A DNA stretch of 64,000 bases from positions 1 to 64,000 of the forward strand of contig CAKUKE010000012.1 in assembly GCA_934662505.1 (NCBI GenBank), read 5' to 3'. Source of the stretch: an uncultured Clostridia bacterium (lineage in GTDB: Bacteria > Bacillota > Clostridia > Christensenellales > Aristaeellaceae). Within the stretch, counting starts at the first letter, position 1. Every line of letters begins with the position of its first letter. Below, in pieces: positions 24,136-32,416 of the stretch. A program made the translations under genes and the position numbers. The notes beneath the pieces are model-generated. The model was not told the origin of the DNA and ran no database searches. It saw only the letters and a list, made by a program, of their open reading frames with translations.

Positions 24136-26253
24136 TTATTCAGCGACTTCGCGCAACTCGACGCTGTGGAACGCGCTTTGTTCTTCGCCGGCGGCAAAAC
24201 CGACCGCACCGTAGAGGTAGGGCTTTTCCGCCGCATCGGTATAGGACATCAGCGTTTTACCCAGCGCGTCCGCTACCGTGATGGTGTTGCCGACGCAGCG
24301 AACCCGCAGCGTCTGCTGCGCACCATTTGTCTTTTCGGCTCTTGCCACCTCGCGCCAGCCCCGCTCATTTTTCCGCAGGGACCAGCACTCGCCGTCGCGG
24401 AACACACCGTAGGCGCGAATTGCTCCCTGCACCCGGAACAGGAACCCGCCATTTTGCCCCGGAGCAAAACGGCATACGGCTTCCACATCGCGCCAGGTGA
24501 CGTTGCCCGTATACGCTTCGCCGTTTTGCCCGTAAAGCACACCGTTTTCCAGCGTCCAGACACCCCGATGACGCGCCAACTGCGTAATTTCCCGATGGGG
24601 GCGCAGCCATGTATGCGTCTTCGCCCAGTTTTCTTCGGTCTCCCGGGTAAAGTCCAGCCGATAATCCGTCCGGCCGCCCAGATTCATATGATCGATATAC
24701 AGCCGATTGATGTAGGCATACGTCAGCCCTTCGACGCGTACACCCACACGCTCGACCCGTCCGCCGGGCTGGCCGGAAAGGACAAGGCTCAGATCGATCC
24801 ATTTGCCCGGTTGAAGCACCGTCTTTTCTCCTTCCCATGCGCAGCCGTGCCCATCGGCAAACAGATATACCGCAACCGGAGTGCTCTTTTCATCCAGCCC
24901 GACCCTTGCGCAGACGGTCTGGCCGGGATAAAGAACGGGCGAAAAGAAGGGATCATAGCGGCTGTCGTGGAAGTCTTCCGGATGGTAATAGGTTTTATAG
25001 AACACGTTCCGTGCTTCGCCCGCATCCTGATCCAGCAGCGTTACCCGCAGACTGCCGCGGCCGGTGCTGAAGAAGCGTGCGTCATGCCGCAGCATATCTT
25101 CCTGCGCAGCTTTGGTTTTTTCCGTGCGGAAGGAGCAGGTGGAGCCGCGGAGCGCAAAATCGAAGGTATCCTTGCCGCATACGAAATCGCGCCATTCCGC
25201 AGGCGGTTCTTCCCCCGCCAGACGGTACCCCGTGCGGCAGATGAACCGTACGCATTCGGGCAAATTGGTCAGGTTCATGGAACCCAGCGTACAGGAAGTG
25301 ACCAGAAAATCATGCACCGGCTCCGACCATTTGGGGTCGATGCCTTCCAGACCGACCAGTGTTCCGACGATGGTGGCAATATTGCCCACGTTGCAGTCCG
25401 TATCCCATCCGCACATGTTGCCGATATTGATGGTGCGGGAGAAATCGCCGTTTCCCCACAGCATCGCCAGTGCCATGGCGCCCGAGTTGGGGATGACATG
25501 GCAGCTGCCGGGGTATTTGTCATAGCCCCAGTTGGCGATCAGGTATTCCATTGCCTCACGCCAGTCTGCCCGAGGATGCTCGTCCCGATAGGCCATGACC
25601 GCCCGCACGACGCGGGCGTATTCGCAGTCCTCGGGGATATAGGCCAGTGCTTTTTCCATTACCGTGCGGATATCTTTTTCCACAAAGGCAAGGCTGATGC
25701 ACACCGCCACAAACTGCCCGCCGTACACCGCGTTGCCGTCGTGGCTGACACTGGCAGCGCGGCCTGCCAGCTTGGCAGCCAGCGCAGGATTGCCCGGGCA
25801 GGCCAGCCCCCACCCGTCGATGAAGATCTGGCCGCCGATCTGCTCCGCTACCGTCTTCCCATTGGTCGCCATGCTGCCGCTTTCCGGCGCATCCATTCCC
25901 CGCCACAGGTTCAGATAAGCGGTATGCTCCGTACTTACGCCATAGCCGCCCCACCAGTAAAAACCGTGTTCATAAGGCGTATAGTTCAGCCACGTCAGGC
26001 CGATCTCCCGGGCAGTCAGCCGATCGGAGCATTCATAGTCTTCCAATGCGCGGAGAAAAAAAAGCGGGCCGTTCAGATCGTCATCGGAAGCGTAATCGCG
26101 ATAATCCGTCAGATAATCCGTAATTTCGCCCACGGAGTCCCTGATCTGCTCATATGTCCACCCCTCAACCAGCGTTCCGTGGCGAACGCCGATGACCTTG
26201 CCCAGCCAGCCTGCATAGCATTTTTCTACATAGTTTGCAGGAATGTTGCCCAT
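24136..26253 (-). CDS. ADP-ribosylglycohydrolase-family protein with C-terminal beta-sandwich region
   Basis: A 705-aa protein. The first 340 residues are an ARH-type all-alpha domain with CYAGWLGKVIG, SDDDLNGPLFFLRALED, SHDGNAVYGG and CGWDTDCNVGNIATIVG, which carry the acidic residues that bind two Mg ions in the family. The remaining 350 residues contain one or two beta-sandwich modules resembling concanavalin/LamG folds (for example GGFLFRVQGAIRAYGVF). There is no signal peptide. ATG 26253 was preferred because GGAGG lies 8 nt before it. The family removes ADP-ribose from proteins or small molecules; the C-terminal module suggests a glycan or nucleoside conjugate as substrate (inference). 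Confidence 0.82.
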   Translation of the reverse strand: MGNIPANYVEKCYAGWLGKVIGVRHGTLVEGWTYEQIRDSVGEITDYLTDYRDYASDDDLNGPLFFLRALEDYECSDRLTAREIGLTWLNYTPYEHGFYWWGGYGVSTEHTAYLNLWRGMDAPESGSMATNGKTVAEQIGGQIFIDGWGLACPGNPALAAKLAGRAASVSHDGNAVYGGQFVAVCISLAFVEKDIRTVMEKALAYIPEDCEYARVVRAVMAYRDEHPRADWREAMEYLIANWGYDKYPGSCHVIPNSGAMALAMLWGNGDFSRTINIGNMCGWDTDCNVGNIATIVGTLVGLEGIDPKWSEPVHDFLVTSCTLGSMNLTNLPECVRFICRTGYRLAGEEPPAEWRDFVCGKDTFDFALRGSTCSFRTEKTKAAQEDMLRHDARFFSTGRGSLRVTLLDQDAGEARNVFYKTYYHPEDFHDSRYDPFFSPVLYPGQTVCARVGLDEKSTPVAVYLFADGHGCAWEGEKTVLQPGKWIDLSLVLSGQPGGRVERVGVRVEGLTYAYINRLYIDHMNLGGRTDYRLDFTRETEENWAKTHTWLRPHREITQLARHRGVWTLENGVLYGQNGEAYTGNVTWRDVEAVCRFAPGQNGGFLFRVQGAIRAYGVFRDGECWSLRKNERGWREVARAEKTNGAQQTLRVRCVGNTITVADALGKTLMSYTDAAEKPYLYGAVGFAAGEEQSAFHSVELREVAE

Positions 26254-26289
26254 GTTGCGCGCCTCCATGTTTCATTGTTCATCGTCATC

Positions 26290-26318
26290 AGCATATCATA
26301 ATCGCCTGCTTTTTTCAA
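26290..26318 (-). promoter_or_regulatory. Promoter of the ADP-ribosylglycohydrolase gene
   Basis: On the minus strand TTGAAA (26313-26318) and TATGCT (26290-26295) are 17 nt apart, about 37 nt before the start. Confidence 0.5.
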
Positions 26319-26391
26319 GGTTCAAATTTCTTTTTTCGTTTACGGAAATCGCGCTTTCAGGAAATAAACGGGTGTTTTTTCCATCTGGCTA

Positions 26392-26420
26392 TTGACTTTT
26401 GCGCTAAGACAGGATATAAT
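26392..26420 (+). promoter_or_regulatory. tRNA-Arg promoter
   Basis: TTGACT (26392-26397) and consensus TATAAT (26415-26420) are 17 nt apart, 28 nt before the mature tRNA 5' end. Confidence 0.8.
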
Positions 26421-26448
26421 GATTCGTGTTCCGTTTGGAACGGTTTAT

Positions 26449-26525
26449 GTGCCCGTAGCTCAGCTGGATAGAGTGTCAGACTCCGACTCTGAAGGCCGCG
26501 CGTTCGAATCGCGCCGGGCACACCA
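26449..26525 (+). tRNA. tRNA-Arg (anticodon CCG, reads CGG)
   Basis: A 77-nt cloverleaf with encoded CCA. The acceptor stem GTGCCCG/CGGGCAC is perfect, the D arm is GCTC...GAGT, the anticodon stem TCAGA/TCTGA surrounds the loop CTCCGAC with anticodon CCG, the variable loop is 5 nt, and the T arm is GCGCG-TTCGAAT-CGCGC. A CGG-decoding tRNA fits the high GC of the genome. It has its own promoter and a following hairpin. Confidence 0.97.
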
Positions 26526-26526
26526 A

Positions 26527-26558
26527 AAAACGTTCGGTTTTCGCCGGACGTTTTCTTT
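26527..26558 (+). terminator. Terminator after tRNA-Arg
   Basis: AAAACGTTCGG (26527-26537) pairs with CCGGACGTTTT (26544-26554) with one G-U pair, followed by CTTT. It lies between the tRNA and sfsA. Confidence 0.75.
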
Positions 26559-26580
26559 ATGTTCAGGGAGATGAAAAGAA

Positions 26581-27273
26581 ATGCGGTACCAGACGGTCGT
26601 CCCCGGCATTTTCTGCAGCCGTCCCAATCGCTTCATCGCGCTTGTGGAAACAGACGGTCGGTTAGAAACCTGTCATGTGAAAAACACCGGGCGCTGCCGG
26701 GAGCTGCTGCTGCCCGGTGCAAAGGTCTACCTGGCGCTGGCTGACAACCCGAATCGCAAAACCCGCTATGATCTGATTGCCGTTCAAAAAGGCGACCGGC
26801 TGATCAATATGGACAGCCAGTCGCCCAATGCAGCGGTTGCCGAAGCGCTGCAGCGTTATTTCCCGCATGCACGCTGCATCCGTCCGGAGTACACGCTCGG
26901 CTGCTCCAGATTTGATTTTTATGTGGAAACGGCGGAAAAGCGCTACCTGATCGAGGTGAAGGGCGTTACGCTGGAACAGGATGGGAAGACCTTTTTCCCG
27001 GACGCCCCTACGTTGCGCGGACGCAAGCATTTGCACGAACTGACGCAGCTGACCCGGCAAGGGTATACCGCCTGTATCGTGTTTGTCATTCAAATGGAGA
27101 AGGTCTGCTCATTTTCGCCAAACGGAGTGACGGATCCCGCCTTTGCCAATGCGCTGAAAATGGCGGCAGACAGTGGCGTCCACATTGCGTGCGTATCCTG
27201 CCGGGTCACGCAGGACAGCATGACGCTGGATCATCCCGTTCCGCTGGACTGGACAGCCGTTTACACATCGTAA
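26581..27273 (+). CDS. sfsA: SfsA family DNA/RNA nuclease
   Basis: A 230-aa protein with the full SfsA pattern: HVKNTGRCRELLLPG near residue 32, a YDLIAVQ strand, PEYTLGCSRFDFYVE, YLIEVKGVTL (PD-(D/E)xK-like core with E and K), FPDAPTLRGRKHLHEL and the C-terminal QMEKVCSFSPN. SfsA was first described as a sugar-fermentation stimulation protein in E. coli and is now viewed as a nucleic-acid binding protein or nuclease. Its 3' end overlaps the convergent antiporter gene by 13 nt. Confidence 0.93.
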   Translation: MRYQTVVPGIFCSRPNRFIALVETDGRLETCHVKNTGRCRELLLPGAKVYLALADNPNRKTRYDLIAVQKGDRLINMDSQSPNAAVAEALQRYFPHARCIRPEYTLGCSRFDFYVETAEKRYLIEVKGVTLEQDGKTFFPDAPTLRGRKHLHELTQLTRQGYTACIVFVIQMEKVCSFSPNGVTDPAFANALKMAADSGVHIACVSCRVTQDSMTLDHPVPLDWTAVYTS

Positions 27274-28595
27274 GGGGGTTCTCCCTCTCCATTTGCCGAC
27301 CCGTCGCCTGCATCAGCGTAGTCGCCTTCATCGCTGCCATCCGGGCTTTTGTCGCCGTCCCCTTCATCCTCCGTCACGCAGACGGCGCTGCTTTCTGCAT
27401 TTATGGGACGGATGGCGCCCGAACGGAACAGGGCGATCTTGGCGCTGACGGGGCCGATCAGCTCATACAGCACCGACGAGGAAAGAATGATGGTCAGCAA
27501 GGTTTGCCCCATTTCAGCGGGCAGAACGCGCACGCCTAAAAATGCCAATCCGATGGCAACCCCCGCCTGCGGGATCAGCGCCAGCCCCAGATAGCGCCGC
27601 AGTCCCTCTGATGCGCGGGTCATCCGGCAGCCCAGATAGGCGCCCGCGTATTTGCCTACGATTCGCACAAGGAAGTACACGACCCCGACCGCGCCGAAGG
27701 TCGTCAGTGCGCCGATGCTCAGATTCATACCGGACAGAATAAAAAACAGCGACATGATGGGCGGGGTAAACTTGTTCAGCTGTTTATAGAGCTTTTTATC
27801 CCGTGTGCAGTTCATGTAAACTGCGCCGAACACCATGCAGGACAGAAGCGGCGATATGTCGGCGACAGCGCACAGACCGGACAGCCCCAGCAGCATGGCG
27901 ATGGCCAGAATGAGACGGTTATCCCGGCTCCGGGCAGGAGTCAGCAATTTGGAGAGCACGTACCCGCACAGCGCGCCGAGGGCAATGGCGGCCAGATTGA
28001 GCAGAATGGGCGTCAGCACGTGAACCAGACTGGCGTCCTCCCCTTCCTGGCTCAGAATGGCGGAAATGACGCTGAACACCATCAGACAAACCACATCGTC
28101 CAGCGCCACCACCTGCAGCAGCACGTCCACAAATTCGCCTTTGGCATGGTACTGGCGGATGGTCATCATGGTGCTGGCAGGAGCGGTTGCCGTAGCGATC
28201 GCACCCAGCAGCAGGGAAAACTTCACGTCCATGCCCATCAGATAAATCATGACCAGCGAAACCAGCACGCCGGCCAGCAGCGCTTCAGCCATGGTAATGA
28301 TTACGACCCGAAGCCCTGTTTTCATCAGGACTTCACGTTTAAAAAACTTGCCGACGCCAAAGGCGATAAAGGCAAGGGCGATATCGCTTAAAAAGCTCAT
28401 GCCGCTGACCATCGTCTGGGGAATAAGCCCCAGCACATCCGGCCCGATGATAATGCCTGCGAGAATATACGCGCTCACATTGGGCAGGTGAAGCAGCTTG
28501 GTCAGCCGCGTCATTAAAAAACCTGCAAAAAGCATGACGCTCAGGGTAAGAAGAATCTGAGATACCTGCGGCAGCTGCGCCCAAAGGTTTGCCAT
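27261..28595 (-). CDS. Cation:proton antiporter, CPA2 (KefB/GerN-like) family
   Basis: A 444-aa membrane protein with about 12 helices of the Na/H exchanger fold. Family features are LPNVSAYILAGIIIGPDVLG, IALAFIAFGVGKFF, ATATAPASTM, VVALDDVVCLMVFS (the DD-type ion site) and LIPQAGVAIGLAF. There is no TrkA-N domain. The last 40 residues are a highly acidic Asp/Glu/Gly-rich tail (EDEGDGDKSPDGSDEGDY). Start ATG 28595 was preferred because AAGG precedes it; an ATG 24 nt earlier has no SD. It is divergent from a LysR-type gene, which probably regulates it. Confidence 0.9.
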   Translation of the reverse strand: MANLWAQLPQVSQILLTLSVMLFAGFLMTRLTKLLHLPNVSAYILAGIIIGPDVLGLIPQTMVSGMSFLSDIALAFIAFGVGKFFKREVLMKTGLRVVIITMAEALLAGVLVSLVMIYLMGMDVKFSLLLGAIATATAPASTMMTIRQYHAKGEFVDVLLQVVALDDVVCLMVFSVISAILSQEGEDASLVHVLTPILLNLAAIALGALCGYVLSKLLTPARSRDNRLILAIAMLLGLSGLCAVADISPLLSCMVFGAVYMNCTRDKKLYKQLNKFTPPIMSLFFILSGMNLSIGALTTFGAVGVVYFLVRIVGKYAGAYLGCRMTRASEGLRRYLGLALIPQAGVAIGLAFLGVRVLPAEMGQTLLTIILSSSVLYELIGPVSAKIALFRSGAIRPINAESSAVCVTEDEGDGDKSPDGSDEGDYADAGDGSANGEGEPPYDV

Positions 28596-28684
28596 TGCAT
28601 TCGCCTTCTTTCCAGCCATCTAAAAAAATAAAAGCGCCGAGGCATTGCCTTCAGGCATTGCATTTATGGATGACTTATGCTACG

Positions 28685-28712
28685 ATTATATGCGTAATTC
28701 TCATAATGTAAA
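28685..28712 (-). promoter_or_regulatory. Antiporter promoter in the divergent antiporter/lysR region
   Basis: On the minus strand TTTACA (28707-28712) and TATAAT (28685-28690) are 16 nt apart. The dyad ATTA-TATGCG-TAAT (28685-28698) covers the -10 box and could be a regulator site. A plus-strand TATAAT at 28727-28732 may serve lysR. Further on, GGCATTGC is repeated at 28641-28648 and 28654-28661 in the antiporter leader. Confidence 0.5.
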
Positions 28713-28759
28713 GAAATACTATTCTTTATAATTATTATTTTTTCTTATGGAGGCTTCTT

Positions 28760-29659
28760 ATGCTGGATCCACGCATCCGCACGTTAATTACCGTTTGCGA
28801 AACGGGCAGCTTCACCCGCGCCGCGGAGACCCTCAACCTGACGCAGCCGGCCGTCAGCCAGCAGATACGCCAGATGGAGCAGGAACTGGACGTGCGCATC
28901 TTCAACCGCTGCAAAAAGCAGCTGATTCTGACCTCTGAAGGCGAACTGGTGCTTCGGTATGCCCGCCGCATGGACGCATTGTATCAGAATCTGCGTCAGC
29001 GGCTGAAGAACGACCGTCAGCATGTGACCCACATTCGGGTAGCCATTACCCATACGGCAGAAAGCAACGCCGTAGCGGAAGCACTGGCCAAGTTGGGGTC
29101 TACCCACGAGGGGGTGACGATAAGTCTGATATCTGATACCATAAGAAATTGTTATGAAATGCTGGAGAATTATGAAGTCGATCTTGCCGTTGTGGAAGGG
29201 CATGTGACGGATAACCGCTACAACGCGCTGCTGCTGGACACAGATCAGCTGGTGCTGGCGGTTGCGACCGATCATCCGCTGGCGCACAAAAGTCTGATCA
29301 CCATTGAACAATTGCGCCGGGAAAAGCTGATCCTGCGCCGTCCCAATTCCGGCACCCGTAACCTGTTTGTGGCGCATCTGGAAAGCAATAACATGACCAT
29401 CGACGACTTTAACGTCATTCTGGAAGTGGACAATGTGGCCACCATCAAGGATCTGGTGCGCCGCAATTTCGGCGTTTCCATCCTGCCCAAGTCCGCGTGC
29501 CTTGACGAATTGAAAAAAGGAAAAATGATCGTTCTGCCCGTTGAAAATCTGAGCATGATCCGGGAAATCAACATCCTGTACCGTCCTGATTTTGAGCATA
29601 TGAACGTATTGCAGGATCTGATGCGCATTTATTCGGACACGGTACGGACGTACCTGTGA
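28760..29659 (+). CDS. LysR-type transcriptional regulator
   Basis: A 299-aa protein with the LysR winged HTH at the N-terminus (RIRTLITVCETGSFTRAAET, LTQPAVSQQIRQMEQEL) and a two-lobed effector domain (DLAVVEGHV, LRRPNSGTRN, VRRNFGVSILPKSA). The SD is GGAGG. Divergence from the antiporter gene suggests it controls ion or pH homeostasis. Its effector is unknown. Confidence 0.92.
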   Translation: MLDPRIRTLITVCETGSFTRAAETLNLTQPAVSQQIRQMEQELDVRIFNRCKKQLILTSEGELVLRYARRMDALYQNLRQRLKNDRQHVTHIRVAITHTAESNAVAEALAKLGSTHEGVTISLISDTIRNCYEMLENYEVDLAVVEGHVTDNRYNALLLDTDQLVLAVATDHPLAHKSLITIEQLRREKLILRRPNSGTRNLFVAHLESNNMTIDDFNVILEVDNVATIKDLVRRNFGVSILPKSACLDELKKGKMIVLPVENLSMIREINILYRPDFEHMNVLQDLMRIYSDTVRTYL

Positions 29660-29813
29660 AACCGCCGTTTTACCCTGCGTCGCAGCATTCTCTTTGCCCC
29701 CGCAACCCGGTGCGTCTTTCGCCGAGGAAGGAGCAGGTGAAAGAGGTAACGCTTTCCTTTCTCCTGAAATGATTTTTCTTCCCTTTTTCACCTCCCTGCA
29801 GCATGTCTGCGCA

Positions 29814-29844
29814 AAAAAGCCCTCGCAGGACGCGAGGGCTTTTT
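29814..29844. terminator. Bidirectional terminator between lysR and ctpA
   Basis: AAAAAGCCCTCGC (29814-29826) pairs perfectly with GCGAGGGCTTTTT (29832-29844) around a 5-nt loop. The 150 bases between the lysR stop and this hairpin show no gene. Confidence 0.9.
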
Positions 29845-29860
29845 CATTGCAAAAGGGCGA

Positions 29861-31114
29861 TTATCTGCCGGCTGCCTCTGCCGGAATCTTCTTCAGCGCT
29901 TCTTCCCACGCCGCCGCCAGCTGAGGATCGCTCAGGTCACCCACCTGGAAGTAGGTGCTTTGCATTTCTTCCGGCATTTCCACTTTTACATCCGGTTCAA
30001 TGCCCACCTTATGCACCACCTTGCCGCTGGGCATGTAATACTGCGCCACGGTAAACTGAAAGCCGTCCTCGCCGCTGCCGGTATCTTCCAGCGGAAGCAC
30101 ATACTGCATAATACCCTTGCCGTAGGAGGTGGTTCCCACCAGCGTGGCGCGCCCCGCATCCTGCAGGCTGCCTGCCAGAATTTCGCTGGACGACGCACTG
30201 TATTCGTTGATCAGCATGACCAGCGGCAGATCCGTCTTGCCGTCCTTGGTCCAGTTTTCCTCCCGGTTGCCATAACGATCCTCGCTGTAGAACATCAGCT
30301 GCCTGTCCAGGAACAGATCGCCGATGTTTTTCGCATCGTCCACCCATCCGCCGCTGTTGTCCCGCAGATCCACCACCAGCGCTTCCGCTCCCTGATCGGT
30401 CAGTTCCTTCATGGCGTTTTCAAACGCCTGCGCACAGTCGCCGGCAAATTCATACAACGCGATATACCCCACGTTGTTTTTCAGCATGGTGTATTCTACA
30501 CGGTTCACATGGATCATTGCCCGCGGAATGGAAAAAACCAGACTTTCTTCCCCGCGGCGCACTTCCACCTCTACCGGGGCGTTTTCTTCTCCGCGCATGA
30601 CGTTGACGGCGTTCTGCATGGTGGTCGCATCTACGGCGATGTCTTCTACGCGAATCAGTTCGTCGCCGCGCAGCAGTCCGGCTTTTTCAGCAGGGGTGTT
30701 CTTAAATACCCGGGTAATGAACACCGTATTGTCCTGATAATTTCCCAGCAGCTGGATACCGATGCCGGCGTACTCCCCGTCGTCATCCGCCCACATTTCC
30801 TTCCATTCTTCCGGGCTGTAGTAGAAGGTGTAAATGTCGTCCAGACCGGCCAGCAGTCCCCGCGTCGCCATTTCGATCATGGCGTCTTCGTCCGGCTCCT
30901 GATAGTAATACTGCTCAATGTACTGAAGAACGGTGTTCAGCTTTTCAAACTTTTTCAGCTGCTCGTATTCCGTCTTGGAAATGGTGACGGTCTCGCCGTC
31001 GTTCTTGCTGCCGAAAAAGTCAAACAGCCCCGCCGCCTGACCGCTGACCGCAATGCCGCAGCACAAAACGGCGATGACGATTACGCTCAGAAACGCCTTT
31101 GTTTTTTTGCTCAT
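29861..31114 (-). CDS. C-terminal processing peptidase, S41 family (CtpA-like)
   Basis: A 417-aa secreted or membrane-tethered serine protease. It has an N-terminal signal/anchor (KAFLSVIVIAVLCCGIAV), a helical region, a PDZ domain (GIGIQLLG...GLLRGDELIRVEDI) and an S41 core with the catalytic Ser in EYSASSSEILAG and Lys in TSYGKGIMQ. Length is normal. Homologues cut the C-termini of envelope proteins, and CtpB in B. subtilis acts in sporulation signalling, so a sporulation role is possible but unproven. Start at 31114 is supported by AGGTGAG. Confidence 0.92.
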   Translation of the reverse strand: MSKKTKAFLSVIVIAVLCCGIAVSGQAAGLFDFFGSKNDGETVTISKTEYEQLKKFEKLNTVLQYIEQYYYQEPDEDAMIEMATRGLLAGLDDIYTFYYSPEEWKEMWADDDGEYAGIGIQLLGNYQDNTVFITRVFKNTPAEKAGLLRGDELIRVEDIAVDATTMQNAVNVMRGEENAPVEVEVRRGEESLVFSIPRAMIHVNRVEYTMLKNNVGYIALYEFAGDCAQAFENAMKELTDQGAEALVVDLRDNSGGWVDDAKNIGDLFLDRQLMFYSEDRYGNREENWTKDGKTDLPLVMLINEYSASSSEILAGSLQDAGRATLVGTTSYGKGIMQYVLPLEDTGSGEDGFQFTVAQYYMPSGKVVHKVGIEPDVKVEMPEEMQSTYFQVGDLSDPQLAAAWEEALKKIPAEAAGR

Positions 31115-31146
31115 TTTCTCACCTGCATCTTTCCGGCAAAGAAAGG

Positions 31147-32217
31147 TCAACGACCCGCCTTTGCCCTGTTCTTATTATTGCCGCACTTGCGCATTTCAAG
31201 CAGCATTTTAAATGTGACCGCATCTTCAAACTTCCGCAGATCCAGCCCCACCTGACGCTGCACCTTGTCCAGCCGGTACACCAGCGTATTGCGGTGAATG
31301 TACAGCTGACGCGCGGTGTCGGACAGGTTCAGATCCTTTTTGAAGAACATTTCAATGGTATAGAGCATTTCATCGCTGAAAAGACGGGCGGTGGAACGGT
31401 TGAACAGCAAGGCGTGGTAATGCTCGGCCGTTTCCGGCGGCAGGTCGGAAAGAAAGCGGTCAAGCAGCATGCTGCGGTACACGTGAATGCTTTCATCCGG
31501 AGAATAGAGCCTGCCAATGTCCATGGCGCGGCGCGCCTGACGGTAGCTTTCGTGCAGATCACTGATGCTCTCGGCCACATTGCCGATGCCCACGGTCACA
31601 TTCAGCGCCACTTCGCTCAGCAGGGTCTCCTGAAGCGCCAGTGCGAACTGACGCATTTCATCCACATCCTCCATCCCGCTGACGTCCTTGATCAACGCGA
31701 CGGTATGCTTGTCCATGGCCACCAGCGTGTCATTGGCCGAGCGGGGAACCACCTCGTTGAGAATATCCAGCGCACTGCTCTGCTGCACCTGCACCATGTG
31801 CAGCAGCAGCACACACCGGGGCGCATGATCCGTCAGGTGATGCTCGTCCACCATCGCATCCAGTTCGCCCAGAGACATTTCATTTTGCAGAATGCGCTGG
31901 TAGATATAGTTGACATCCGTCCCCGCGTGAACGGCTTCTGCCGCCGCGCCGATCATCGCATCGCACAGGGTGAAGGTGTCCCGCACCAGATCGTCGTCCC
32001 CCTTGGGCGACATGAGCACCAGCTCCGTGTCTGCCGTGCAGAGCTGATAAAGCCGCCCTTCCTGCAGTACGGCCTCGCCGGGTGTGGACAGCGTCGGAAT
32101 GGCGAAACGAATGTCTTCCTTGGGAATGAGACAATTGCCGTCTGCATCCAGCACGGTGATCGGCGTGTTCAGGCGCTTGATCACCTGTTCGATCATCATC
32201 AGTAAATGTCCGTCCAT
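31147..32217 (-). CDS. CdaR/PucR-family transcriptional regulator
   Basis: A 356-aa protein. Residues 1-140 resemble the sugar-diacid-recognition domain (LNTPITVLDADGNCL, IPTLSTPGEAVLQ). The middle is a GGDEF-like regulatory region with VGIGNVAESISDLHESYRQARRAM. The C-terminus is the PucR HTH_30 domain (DLNLSDTARQLYIHRNTLVYRLDKV, residues 300-325). CdaR homologues control glycerate or sugar-diacid use, but no such genes are adjacent. ATG 32217 follows GGGAGGT. An inverted repeat upstream may be an autoregulatory site. Confidence 0.85.
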   Translation of the reverse strand: MDGHLLMMIEQVIKRLNTPITVLDADGNCLIPKEDIRFAIPTLSTPGEAVLQEGRLYQLCTADTELVLMSPKGDDDLVRDTFTLCDAMIGAAAEAVHAGTDVNYIYQRILQNEMSLGELDAMVDEHHLTDHAPRCVLLLHMVQVQQSSALDILNEVVPRSANDTLVAMDKHTVALIKDVSGMEDVDEMRQFALALQETLLSEVALNVTVGIGNVAESISDLHESYRQARRAMDIGRLYSPDESIHVYRSMLLDRFLSDLPPETAEHYHALLFNRSTARLFSDEMLYTIEMFFKKDLNLSDTARQLYIHRNTLVYRLDKVQRQVGLDLRKFEDAVTFKMLLEMRKCGNNKNRAKAGR

Positions 32218-32248
32218 AGGTTGGTACCTCCCGCGCGCCCCTTTTGTG

Positions 32249-32265
32249 TACAATTTCAGATTGTA
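32249..32265. promoter_or_regulatory. Inverted repeat upstream of the cdaR-type gene
   Basis: TACAAT (32249-32254) and ATTGTA (32260-32265) form a perfect dyad with a 5-nt centre, extendable to imperfect 9-bp arms, 32-48 nt before the start codon. It is a candidate operator for the adjacent regulator. Confidence 0.4.
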
Positions 32266-32313
32266 TGCAATCCTCCTGTACATAACATAGAACCTTAAAA
32301 ACCATTTTCGACA

Positions 32314-32335
32314 AAAAGCGCGTCCTTGCGCTTTT
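32314..32335 (-). terminator. Terminator of the panT-coaX-capA-nfnAB operon
   Basis: AAAAGCGC and GCGCTTTT form an 8-bp stem with a 6-nt loop, followed on the minus strand by a further T and TGTCG. It lies about 80 nt beyond the nfnB stop. Confidence 0.6.
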
Positions 32336-32416
32336 ATTATAGCACAAAGAGCGCGCTGCTGCAACGCATCATCGCATTCGTTGCTTCACTTTTTTATGCA
32401 GTTGATAAAACGGCGG

